The translations under genes and the position numbers were made by a program. The notes under the pieces were generated by a model, which was given only the letters and a program-made list of their open reading frames with translations, did no database searches and had not been told where the DNA came from. From Spirochaetota bacterium (GTDB taxonomy: Bacteria; Spirochaetota; Spirochaetia; SZUA-6): a stretch of DNA of 52,110 bases. Positions within the stretch are counted from its first letter, which is position 1. Each line of letters begins with the position of its first letter. The stretch spans positions 1-52,110 of the forward strand of contig JAADHF010000040.1 of NCBI GenBank assembly GCA_013151965.1, in the 5' to 3' direction. Below are positions 20,701 to 27,642 of this stretch, piece after piece.

Positions 20701-20811
20701 ATCGGCGGATTGTTTGTTTCCACATTATTAACACTCTTTGTTATACCGGCGGTTTCCGTAAAGAAGAACCACGCTCCTTCGAATATTCAGGTTAAGGAAA
20801 ACGGAAAATGA
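17701..20811 (+). CDS. RND-family permease (first of a pair)
   Basis: 1036 residues, the usual RND length. Start is TTG 17701 with GGAGAG 7 nt upstream. The protein begins YGLILTSLKRPVSIIMLYIG and has 12 expected TM segments, two large periplasmic loops with porter motifs (PSASPDDVRLLVTIPLEDSL; VVPEAGTNMQRIKDISESV), TM4 with GMLVDNSVVVLENI and TM10-type GISVNNSIVLKDTI. Asp402 corresponds to the conserved proton-relay Asp; the adjacent second Asp of AcrB is Asn here, as in many non-AcrB RND families. It would use proton-motive force to move substrate from the periplasm or outer leaflet into the TolC channel. Its stop overlaps the second permease by 4 nt (ATGA), suggesting the two proteins form a hetero-oligomer like MdtB/MdtC. 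Confidence 0.93.
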   Translation: MYGLILTSLKRPVSIIMLYIGVMVIGILSGLNIPQEYVPDIAVPKLVVSTVFPSASPDDVRLLVTIPLEDSLSSLNGLKTIKSVSRSGISAIELEFQWGADILLAGVKTREIIDRTFPVLPEGCKKPLVFKIDPNQKPLIIIGVYPERGNLLDLRRTAERELKTEIQQVNGVGSVVVAGGSKEEVHIDVNNDLLSSRKINITDLASYIAAGNINFPAGSFNDGSKEYVLKVNGEAGSIDGLKRLKLFAGKTGKIITTGNIGTVYMGEREQRSFFQSQGDEGIGLIVRRRPGKNPVEVSGRIKEKIKELNMNYGKDLNLNLLYDASESIKKSINGLFLNLVLGGIIAFAVILIFIRNLKSSFILVASMPFSIFFTLILMKLTGLSFNIMSLGGLALGIGMLVDNSVVVLENIDKRTRGAGTKDSSGGIEDIAAYTNEMAGSTFGSTITSIIVFLPVLFLPGIIGALYRELALTVSFSLAASFFVSITLIPVLYNLAAKQETTAARRLTACPSTVHTPAAIKTERLPEVFYRKLLVPVLKRRYIIIAAVCLLAIGSIYLLKIIRFRFMPPSPASRLVVDVVPEAGTNMQRIKDISESVTGRLLTYTEIKSVYCRAGAEPDDTYFISNPEESRETIHLFLNVPDSRTLKRLKNRLEKNLRVQDAEVRVHTPDDIILKLLKITGSGEKFVLEINNLSDAAYYRRKLTNEITRSGYFERVYVKPHGKIPEIYLEPDRAEISRTGISVRRLAGIIRASVYGQYPTRITLGGEKYDVRLRLPEHERNSIENLNRIVFTDDRGSSITVGRLVKISEVDTDSSLMRINRNDAVYLTALEKTYYKKQADDLLKLMQRKYPQMKSVSGSVFADYLPSIILTFAVALLLLYLFLGAQFESFIEPLILLITLPLSLMGVIPMLILGGSSLNLNSVLGILVLFGISVNNSIVLKDTIKHRTDKTGRPDINSITESSVERLRPILITTTTTIAALIPTAFNIFGQSPQSSLALAVIGGLFVSTLLTLFVIPAVSVKKNHAPSNIQVKENGK

Positions 20812-23800
20812 ATATTCTGGAAAAGTGGTATGATAAAAGAATAACCGTTCTCAGCATCCTTTTTATGATTCTCATTCTTGCCGCCGCAGGCATTTATACA
20901 GTAAGCTTCGGAACTGCCGCAGGTTCCGGAGGAAACAGGGGACAGGGGAACAGTGTAAAATATACGGTAATAATACGGCACTATGGAATTAATCCCGGAG
21001 AAATGGAAAGAAGTATTACTATCCCTCTGGAAGACAGGATATCAGGAATCTATGGGATAAAGGAGATACGATCCGTTTCCGAGCTTAACACAAGCAGAAT
21101 CGAGATAGCCCTAAATCCCGGAATCGATGTTAAGGAGTTCTACATAGAACTTCGCGACGCTGTTGGCACCGTCTATTCGGCCCTGCCGTCATCGGTCCAG
21201 AAACCGGAAATATTCTCTTCTTCCGGCAATAACAGACCCATCCTTATAGTTTCATTTGATTCTGAAAACAGGAACTTAAATTATGTGCGGGATGTCGTGG
21301 AGGGAAAGATTAAACCCGGGCTGGAAAAAATCGAGGGAACCGGAGAAATAGAGGTGGGCGGAGGAGAACTTACTGAAATACATGTAATCGTTAACAGGCA
21401 AAAGGCACAGAGCATCGGGCTTGGAATACCGGAGATAGGCACACTTATCCGGCTTAACTATGTAAAAGAAGGGTTGGGTTTTATAAACAGCTACGGGAAA
21501 AGAATCAATCTGATTTTGACCGGAAGATTAAGCTCGATAAAAGATATAAAGAATCTAAAGTTAAAGACATCCTCCGGAAAGTCAGTTGTTCTAAACAGCA
21601 TCGCGGAGGTTAAATACGGCAAAAAGGAATACGATACGATAAGCAGGGTAAACGGGAGGAAAAAGGTCGTCCTCTATATAAAAAGTGCAGGTACGGGGAA
21701 CCCCCTGAAGGTATCCGAAATGGTAAAGGCCGTACTTGCGGAAAACTTTAAAACAGGGAACCTTAAAAATAACGGTACAGAGGATATCTTCTATCAAATT
21801 ATCTACGATTATGGAAACAGATTAAAAAAGGCATTAGTAAAACTCATATATTCCATAATTTATGCCATGCTTATTGTTGCCCTGTTTCTCCTTATAACGC
21901 TTAAAAACTTCAGGAAGGTGGTGCTGCTTGCATTGAGCATTCCTCTTACTGCAGCGGTTTCCGTTTCTGTTTTGGGGTTTTTTAATGTTCCCGTCGGTAT
22001 TTCCATTCTTTCAGGACTTGCCATAGGCATCGGTTTAATTGCCGACACAGGTATTATTATTGTTACTGCCGTCTCCCGGGCAGAAAAAACCATCCGGACA
22101 GAACAAACATCGGGCCGGGACAGGGTAACGGAGCTTATTCCATCGCTTGCAGCATCTTCGGCGACAACAATCATTGCCGTAGTTCCTCTTTTCTTTATTC
22201 CCGAAAGCATACAGGGAATAAAAAATATAGCCCTGATATTTATTATACTTATAATCGTTTCGTTTATTTTTAATGTCTTTTTTTTACCTCCCTTTATTTA
22301 TTCCGCATTTTCGCGAACTCCATCCCGCCTAAAAAATGTCCCGGGCAGAAGGCATAAGATAAACCGGCTCCTGTTAAAAGCCTTCTATTTTACAGAACAT
22401 TTTATAGTATCGAAGCCTGCCTTCGGTCTTATTTTTGCCGCAGCTCTTGCACTGCTTTTAGGATTAAGCCTTGTACGTATTCCGAGAGAAATACACCCGG
22501 GGATAACCGAGCCTGTAATATTCTGTCATATAGAATTCGACAGCGGAACAAATGTAAAGACAATAGACTCAGAGATAAGAGCACTTACCGATAGACTGCT
22601 GAAAATTGACGGAATAGAAAAAATAGAAGCACTCGCGCGCAGGGATAACGGAAGTTTCTCGGTACGCTACGATCCTGATAAGCTGACACGGAAGAGGGCA
22701 ATTTCCATTATAGAAGCGTACAATAACAGCCTTTACAATGCATTTATCTATATTCCGGATACTGCAGTAAAGGGAACCTCCATCGAGGTCGGACTGATAG
22801 GTCCCGATGATACCCGGTTAAGGGAAAAGGGAAGGGAAGCAGCACTTAAGTTCATGAGACAACCATGGGTGGATAAGACTGTTCTGCATTATAAAAAAGG
22901 GCCGCCGGAATGGGTTTTTACTGTTGATCATACCCGCCTTTCCGGAGCTTTGCTCACTACGGAGCAGGTAGTTAATTCTCTGAGATGGCAGATATACGGA
23001 CCGGTAAGCATTAAATGGATGGAAAGCGGGAATGCAAACCGGCGGGAGATCGATCTGCGTGTTATGGGTGTTGTACGCGGCAGTACGGAAAAACCGGGGA
23101 ATAATCCGGATACCATTACTAAAATTATGAATACAGGTGTTCTTAACTCTAAAAATAAAACTGTGCCGCTTAAAGAGGTAGGGGAATTTACCCTCATTAC
23201 CGGAAGGGCAAGGATTTACAGGCTTAACAGGCAGCGGGCTGTTTTTTTCGGCATCAAATCAAGAATAAATGACGTCAATGCGCTTTACGACAAAATCAGG
23301 AAAACCTTTGGTTCGATCAACTTAAAAGCAGGTTATTCCTACAGGATAGATCCCGCTCTGCTGGAGATTAGAAGGGAGTATGTGAGACTTGAGCTTCTGC
23401 TTATACTTGCCGTGGTACTTATATTCATGTTAATTGCATCACAGTACGAATCATTATCCGCACCCGTCCCCGTAATTTTATCGATCCCCGTTTCTTTAAG
23501 CATTCCTTTTATTGTTATGTGGGCAGGGGGAAGGGTGTTGACGACATCCGTTTTTATCGGATTAATAGTTGTGACAGGAATTGTTGTAAACAATACGATT
23601 ATTCTTGTTGATGATATCTTAAGGAGAAGGGATAAGAGTACAGAAGAATCTGCTGCCCCGGCTATTCTGTATTCATTAAGAAAGAGAATTGTACCCATGT
23701 TATTAACTTCCGGCTCCACTCTTCTGGGGCTTATGCCTCTTTTTCTAAACAGAAGCGCCTCGGCAGGTCTTGTCCGCAGCCTTGCCTTTGTTGTGTTCTG

Positions 23801-24014
23801 GGGGATTTTCGGATCGATTATAACCTCGATGATTGTTATTCCGGCAGTGCTGGCGGCTTTTCCGGTATTTACACGGCGGAGTTTCTTAAAAAGCAGTTTC
23901 TTGATACACGGTTCCGGGGCTTCCCGGAGGGGTATTGCAAGGGCGGGTATTTTAAAGAGGGCTATTGCAAGACCGCATTCAGGACTCTCCAAAGAAATCC
24001 AAAGAGAAAAATAA
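20808..24014 (+). CDS. RND-family permease (second, divergent)
   Basis: 1068 residues. RND layout is intact: TM1 (VLSILFMILILAAAGIYTV), porter loop start (YTVIIRHYGINPGEMERSI), TM2-6 block, second loop (IPREIHPGITEPVIFCHIEF), TM7-12 with QYESLSAPVPVILSIPVSLS and GIVVNNTIILVDDI. TM4 is unusual: GLAIGIGLIADTGIIIVTAV keeps Asp413 but has Thr where the next acidic or Asn residue usually is, and lacks the VVVEN(I/V) glutamate. A Gly/Ser/Gln-rich insert (TAAGSGGNRGQGNSVK) follows TM1, and the C-terminus carries a basic tail with an imperfect GIARAG/AIARP repeat. It overlaps the first permease gene by 4 nt, so both are probably made in equal amounts. Confidence 0.92.
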   Translation: MNILEKWYDKRITVLSILFMILILAAAGIYTVSFGTAAGSGGNRGQGNSVKYTVIIRHYGINPGEMERSITIPLEDRISGIYGIKEIRSVSELNTSRIEIALNPGIDVKEFYIELRDAVGTVYSALPSSVQKPEIFSSSGNNRPILIVSFDSENRNLNYVRDVVEGKIKPGLEKIEGTGEIEVGGGELTEIHVIVNRQKAQSIGLGIPEIGTLIRLNYVKEGLGFINSYGKRINLILTGRLSSIKDIKNLKLKTSSGKSVVLNSIAEVKYGKKEYDTISRVNGRKKVVLYIKSAGTGNPLKVSEMVKAVLAENFKTGNLKNNGTEDIFYQIIYDYGNRLKKALVKLIYSIIYAMLIVALFLLITLKNFRKVVLLALSIPLTAAVSVSVLGFFNVPVGISILSGLAIGIGLIADTGIIIVTAVSRAEKTIRTEQTSGRDRVTELIPSLAASSATTIIAVVPLFFIPESIQGIKNIALIFIILIIVSFIFNVFFLPPFIYSAFSRTPSRLKNVPGRRHKINRLLLKAFYFTEHFIVSKPAFGLIFAAALALLLGLSLVRIPREIHPGITEPVIFCHIEFDSGTNVKTIDSEIRALTDRLLKIDGIEKIEALARRDNGSFSVRYDPDKLTRKRAISIIEAYNNSLYNAFIYIPDTAVKGTSIEVGLIGPDDTRLREKGREAALKFMRQPWVDKTVLHYKKGPPEWVFTVDHTRLSGALLTTEQVVNSLRWQIYGPVSIKWMESGNANRREIDLRVMGVVRGSTEKPGNNPDTITKIMNTGVLNSKNKTVPLKEVGEFTLITGRARIYRLNRQRAVFFGIKSRINDVNALYDKIRKTFGSINLKAGYSYRIDPALLEIRREYVRLELLLILAVVLIFMLIASQYESLSAPVPVILSIPVSLSIPFIVMWAGGRVLTTSVFIGLIVVTGIVVNNTIILVDDILRRRDKSTEESAAPAILYSLRKRIVPMLLTSGSTLLGLMPLFLNRSASAGLVRSLAFVVFWGIFGSIITSMIVIPAVLAAFPVFTRRSFLKSSFLIHGSGASRRGIARAGILKRAIARPHSGLSKEIQREK

Positions 24015-24033
24015 AAGAAAGGGCGGATAAAAA

Positions 24034-24990
24034 ATGAAATATACCGGAAGATTTCCTGTTTCTGAAATCGTGGTATTTATAAAAGCGGCGGCTGTAATAT
24101 TTTCTGCATTTATGTTTTCAGGATGCACAGAGAGGGGTGTCGGTTTATCCCTCCGCTTTCCCGAAGGCAAAACTTTCCGGTACACAATTACAACGGAACA
24201 GGACATAAAGGAGGAACTTACAAACCGGTCGATCAATTTTAAACAGATACTTACTTTACAATACGCATTTACCGTCGATTCTGCAGATAACGGCAGGGCA
24301 GTTCTTGATTTTGATTTTTCTTTTCTGGATTATTCCATAGAGAATATTCCCTCTAATGCTAAGACAAGTTACAGGCAGTTTCTAAACAGAATATTCCGGG
24401 GGGATAGTAAAAAGAATATCAAGATAACTGTTGATAAAACGGGAGCCGTTTTAAAAATAGATGGTTATACTGAATATATAAACAAGATTATAAAACACGC
24501 TGAAACTATTGCTCTGCCGGAAAATATGATGAAGAGCCTTTTACCCCTTCTTGATAAGAATAAAATGCTGGATAGTCTTTCCGCCCTGTTCGCCTACATC
24601 CCGGGAAGATCGGGCAAACTAAGGAAAACTGTCCGTGTTTCGGACGAGTGGGAAACATCGGGAGAGCTTAACAGCAGCCTCCCGGTATCTATAAAAAGCA
24701 AATGGAAAGTCTCGAATATAACCGGTAAAGACATTTATATAAAATCAGCGGATACTCTTAAATTGAGTAAAGAGAGCCCGATATTTAATGTTTTTAAGGG
24801 TATCAGTAGTTCCGGCTATTTAATATCCGGACAGGACGGATGGCCTTTATCCATCCGGACAGAACAGATTATACAGACAGAGCTTAACAAACTGCCCTAT
24901 TCCGGCAAGGTGTCCCCTGTCAGGATGCAGATAAAAACTATTACGAAAATTAAGAGGATGATAGAAGAGAATACATCGAAATTAAAATAA
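24034..24990 (+). CDS. Lipoprotein, DUF6263-like, end of the RND operon
   Basis: 318 residues with a clear lipobox (FSGC, Cys near 31) after a hydrophobic segment. The mature protein opens with LSLRFPEGKTFRYTITTEQD and continues with beta strands of the form QILTLQYAFTVDSADNGRAVLDFDF, a pattern I associate with DUF6263-type lipoproteins; this is recognition by eye, not a search. A later segment (RVSDEWETSGELNSSLPVS) also fits. It starts 19 nt after the second permease and is the last plus-strand gene before a convergent minus-strand gene, closing the operon. Function unknown; it may bind a hydrophobic ligand in the periplasm. Confidence 0.8.
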   Translation: MKYTGRFPVSEIVVFIKAAAVIFSAFMFSGCTERGVGLSLRFPEGKTFRYTITTEQDIKEELTNRSINFKQILTLQYAFTVDSADNGRAVLDFDFSFLDYSIENIPSNAKTSYRQFLNRIFRGDSKKNIKITVDKTGAVLKIDGYTEYINKIIKHAETIALPENMMKSLLPLLDKNKMLDSLSALFAYIPGRSGKLRKTVRVSDEWETSGELNSSLPVSIKSKWKVSNITGKDIYIKSADTLKLSKESPIFNVFKGISSSGYLISGQDGWPLSIRTEQIIQTELNKLPYSGKVSPVRMQIKTITKIKRMIEENTSKLK

Positions 24991-25030
24991 AAATTGTAGA
25001 GGAAGTACCGGATGTATTATGTACTTCAGG

Positions 25031-25053
25031 CAGATTGGACAGATTAACAGATT
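25031..25053. repeat. Three short direct repeats of CAGATT
   Basis: CAGATT occurs at 25031, 25040 and 25048 in the convergent gap between the RND operon and the glycosidase-like gene. Upstream, GAAGTAC (25002) and GTACTTC (25021) could pair as a 7-bp stem without a T-run. Significance unknown. Confidence 0.3.
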
Positions 25054-25064
25054 CCGGCCGCTTC

Positions 25065-26114
25065 CTATAAGTTCTTGTAGGCGTCTCCTAAAATCTGCCA
25101 GACAAGCTGCGGATTGGCCGATTTTATGCCGGACATAGGAGAACCGGCGCGATAAGACCAGGCGGCGATGTTCTTGCCTCCCAGCCCGGCAATCAACTCG
25201 ACCGCCCGGCCCACCTCCTCTTCCCGGCCTTGAGGAACGTTAAAAGCCTGCACCCAGACCTGGGTTTCCAGATGAAACTCTTCCCCCAGAGACAGCACCT
25301 TTTTAGTAAAGTCAGGCACGAACTCTTCCACTTTCTCTCCCCAGACAAACCAGTAAGGGTCGGTGGCGATCATATCCAGGCCCGGCAGCCCGGCCACTTT
25401 TTCCCACTCCGCCACTCCGGCAATCAGGGGGTTCCCGGTCGGCAGGAGACACACGGTATTCTTCTGCCCCTTATCCCTGGAGTAAGCGAGCATCCCGGTC
25501 AGAAAATTCAGTATGGTCTCTTCCCGAAAAGCAACGACCGACTCATGTATCACTTCCGGCATTTCCCGGCCGTATTTTCCCTTGTAGAGCTTGCGGCAAA
25601 CGTCGCAGTGGCAGGTCCAGGGAACCTTTCCTGCCGTAATAAGGGATAAGAGCTTTTGCATATCCAATTGCTGCCTTTCATCCATCACTTCAGCCAGTAC
25701 CTCCTCAGGGAAGTAGAAATGAGGTTCGTCCCAGAAAAGGTAGTCTCCTCCCAGGGAGACAGCCGCATCGATCCAGGTTCTCATAAAATCTCTAAACGCC
25801 GGATTATTCATGCAGGCGGCCGGAGCAGCTTCGTGGTCCAGTCTCACCTGACAGGAGGACGGGTTCTTCATCACAAACCGGGAGAATGCCTCACCCCCGA
25901 AAATACCACCCACACCCCATGATCCGATATATACCTGGAAGCCGGCCTGATGGGAAAGCTCCACCATCTCAGCCAATGTATCATAGTAGAAAAGGAGGTC
26001 GTTTTCGCTGAAGGTGTGGAGGATAGCATTGCAGCCGTGCTCTTTCATCTCTTCCAGATCTTTCTGAAAGTGATCGATATACCTGTTTCCGAAATAACTG
26101 ACCGCTTTTCTCAT
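25065..26114 (-). CDS. TIM-barrel glycoside-hydrolase-like protein
   Basis: 349 residues, no signal peptide, so cytoplasmic. The sequence reads as a TIM barrel: MKEHGCNAILHTFSENDLLF, AGFQVYIGSWGVGGIFGG, then GGDYLFWDEPHFYFP with an acidic DEP motif at a strand end, GLDMIATDPYWFVWGE, ETQVWVQAFNVPQ and IAAWSYRAGS. A CHCDVC cluster followed by LYKGKYGREMP resembles the Cys motif seen in several uncharacterised glycosidase-like families. Catalytic type and substrate are not assignable. The gene is visibly richer in G+C than its neighbours, suggesting transfer. It is downstream of a GPH sugar symporter and a corrinoid methyltransferase gene on the same strand, so it probably acts on the imported sugar or glycoside. 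Start ATG has AGGAG-type sequence (GAAGGAG) about 9 nt upstream. Confidence 0.7.
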   Translation of the reverse strand: MRKAVSYFGNRYIDHFQKDLEEMKEHGCNAILHTFSENDLLFYYDTLAEMVELSHQAGFQVYIGSWGVGGIFGGEAFSRFVMKNPSSCQVRLDHEAAPAACMNNPAFRDFMRTWIDAAVSLGGDYLFWDEPHFYFPEEVLAEVMDERQQLDMQKLLSLITAGKVPWTCHCDVCRKLYKGKYGREMPEVIHESVVAFREETILNFLTGMLAYSRDKGQKNTVCLLPTGNPLIAGVAEWEKVAGLPGLDMIATDPYWFVWGEKVEEFVPDFTKKVLSLGEEFHLETQVWVQAFNVPQGREEEVGRAVELIAGLGGKNIAAWSYRAGSPMSGIKSANPQLVWQILGDAYKNL

Positions 26115-26136
26115 GCTCCGGTCTCCTTCTCAGCGA

Positions 26137-26196
26137 TTATACAGGATAACGGCCGTATTCTTTGATCACCTTATTCTTTTTATATTTAAACTTCAT
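26137..26196 (-). CDS. Possible 19-residue peptide
   Basis: Between the symporter and the glycosidase-like gene an ATG at 26196 is preceded by AGGAGG at a 9-nt spacing, the best ribosome-binding site in this block, and opens a 19-codon frame ending in TAA. The peptide is basic (MKFKYKKNKVIKEYGRYPV). It could be a small protein, a coupling leader for the next gene, or the remnant of a longer 5' end. The strong site is the only evidence that it is translated. Confidence 0.35.
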   Translation of the reverse strand: MKFKYKKNKVIKEYGRYPV

Positions 26197-26220
26197 ATTA
26201 TCCTGCCTCCTGTTATTACT

Positions 26221-27543
26221 TTACAGCATTCCTTCAATTTCTTCTAAGCTTTTACCCTGAACTTTATCCGGTAACCGGTACGACCGAAAGCCTATAAAAC
26301 CTATAAAAGCGAGCAAACCTACTATAGGGCCTACCAGGCGAATTCCAAGAGGATTTTCCGCCGTAAAACCAAAAACAGGAAGAATTGCCGCAATAAGAAA
26401 AGCGGAAATAGCCCAGGCTGCTTTTTCTGCGAAACCAAATCCGGCATAGTACATTGCTTCCCTCCGCTTATTTGTCTTCATCTCATCGTAATCGGTAATA
26501 TCGGCTACAATGGCATTTGGAAATACATAGAGGCCGGCAACAGGAATAGCAAATAAAGCAAAAAAGATAATCACTTGAATAGTCGGTGCTATTACCGGAA
26601 GGTAACCTGTAAGGAAAAAGAAGGGAGAAAGGATGGCAAGTAAAAATAAGGATATAAGCTGGCTTTTACGCTTTCCAAGCTTACTGCCAACCTTTACCCA
26701 TAGCGGAACTGCTATAAACATTGCAGCAACAAAGGTGCCCTGATAAACCGCCACATGCGCCTTGCTCTGGCCCAGTATCGAGGTAACGAAAAAAGGAAGC
26801 GTCATCATTATAACCTGAAGTCCTACCTGGAAGCAGACAACTGCAGCAACAAAGGCTAAAAACTGTTTGTTCTTAATTGTTTTAAGTATAGCACCGAAAA
26901 GAGAAAGTTTAACTTTCAGATCAGATTCACTTCTATGCCGCTCCTTTATGCCTAAAAGTGAAATCCAGAAAGAAGTTAACACTACAGCTCCTATTGTAAT
27001 ACCCATTACGGGGTAACCGAATGCTTCTATAACCGGACCCCCTCCTAAAGAAGCTATCAGAATTCCGATCGTTCCAAAGATAGCCATCCATGCAGAAACG
27101 CTGATACGTTCTTTAGAGCTGGGTGCAATATCAGGAACCATAGAACGGTATGGAACTCCCGTAACAGTCAGCATGGTAAAGTAAAGATTAGAAAAGAGAA
27201 AAAGCCACAAAACGTTAACCCAGGTAATTTCAGGAGCGGGCGGAGTAAAAACAAAGAAGAGAGAAATCGCCAGCAGCGGTGCTCCCCAGAAGATAAATGG
27301 TCTGCGCCGTCCTGATTTAAAAGTAGCATTATCGCTGAGATATCCCATAATGGGATCGCTGATAACATCCATAATACGGCCTATTCCAAAAGCAACACTT
27401 GCCAATGCAAGCGGAACCAGGGGATTTTTACCACTGCCATAAAAAAATACAATCCATGTGACGGCTATAAGATTTACTACATTTTGGCCAAGGGTGCCCT
27501 GGCAATAAAGAAGCTTTTGCCTATTGGTTATGGACTTTTCCAT
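26221..27543 (-). CDS. GPH-family (MelB-like) sugar:cation symporter
   Basis: 440 residues, 12 predicted TM segments. The loop DPIMGYLSDNATFKSGRRRPFI after TM2 is the hallmark of the glycoside-pentoside-hexuronide symporters, with a matching block TGVPYRSMVPDIAPSSKERI and, in the second half, NAIVADITDYDEMKTNKRREA. Such proteins import sugars or glycosides, including uronides, with Na+ or H+. It lies between the corrinoid methyltransferase gene (99 nt upstream) and the glycosidase-like gene (106 nt downstream), so its substrate is probably the one processed by those enzymes. Start ATG has GGAGAG 5 nt upstream. Confidence 0.9.
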   Translation of the reverse strand: MEKSITNRQKLLYCQGTLGQNVVNLIAVTWIVFFYGSGKNPLVPLALASVAFGIGRIMDVISDPIMGYLSDNATFKSGRRRPFIFWGAPLLAISLFFVFTPPAPEITWVNVLWLFLFSNLYFTMLTVTGVPYRSMVPDIAPSSKERISVSAWMAIFGTIGILIASLGGGPVIEAFGYPVMGITIGAVVLTSFWISLLGIKERHRSESDLKVKLSLFGAILKTIKNKQFLAFVAAVVCFQVGLQVIMMTLPFFVTSILGQSKAHVAVYQGTFVAAMFIAVPLWVKVGSKLGKRKSQLISLFLLAILSPFFFLTGYLPVIAPTIQVIIFFALFAIPVAGLYVFPNAIVADITDYDEMKTNKRREAMYYAGFGFAEKAAWAISAFLIAAILPVFGFTAENPLGIRLVGPIVGLLAFIGFIGFRSYRLPDKVQGKSLEEIEGML

Positions 27544-27642
27544 AAATACTCTCCTGCTGCTTTAAACTTTCGTTTTCTGCAGTATAAATGATTTCCTGCT
27601 CCACGAGGACATTTTATCGTTCTTCCTTTAGAAAACATCTTT

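Noticed and set aside
25002-25027. GAAGTAC/GTACTTC stem after the RND operon as a terminator
   Set aside because: Loop of 12 nt and no T-run on either strand.
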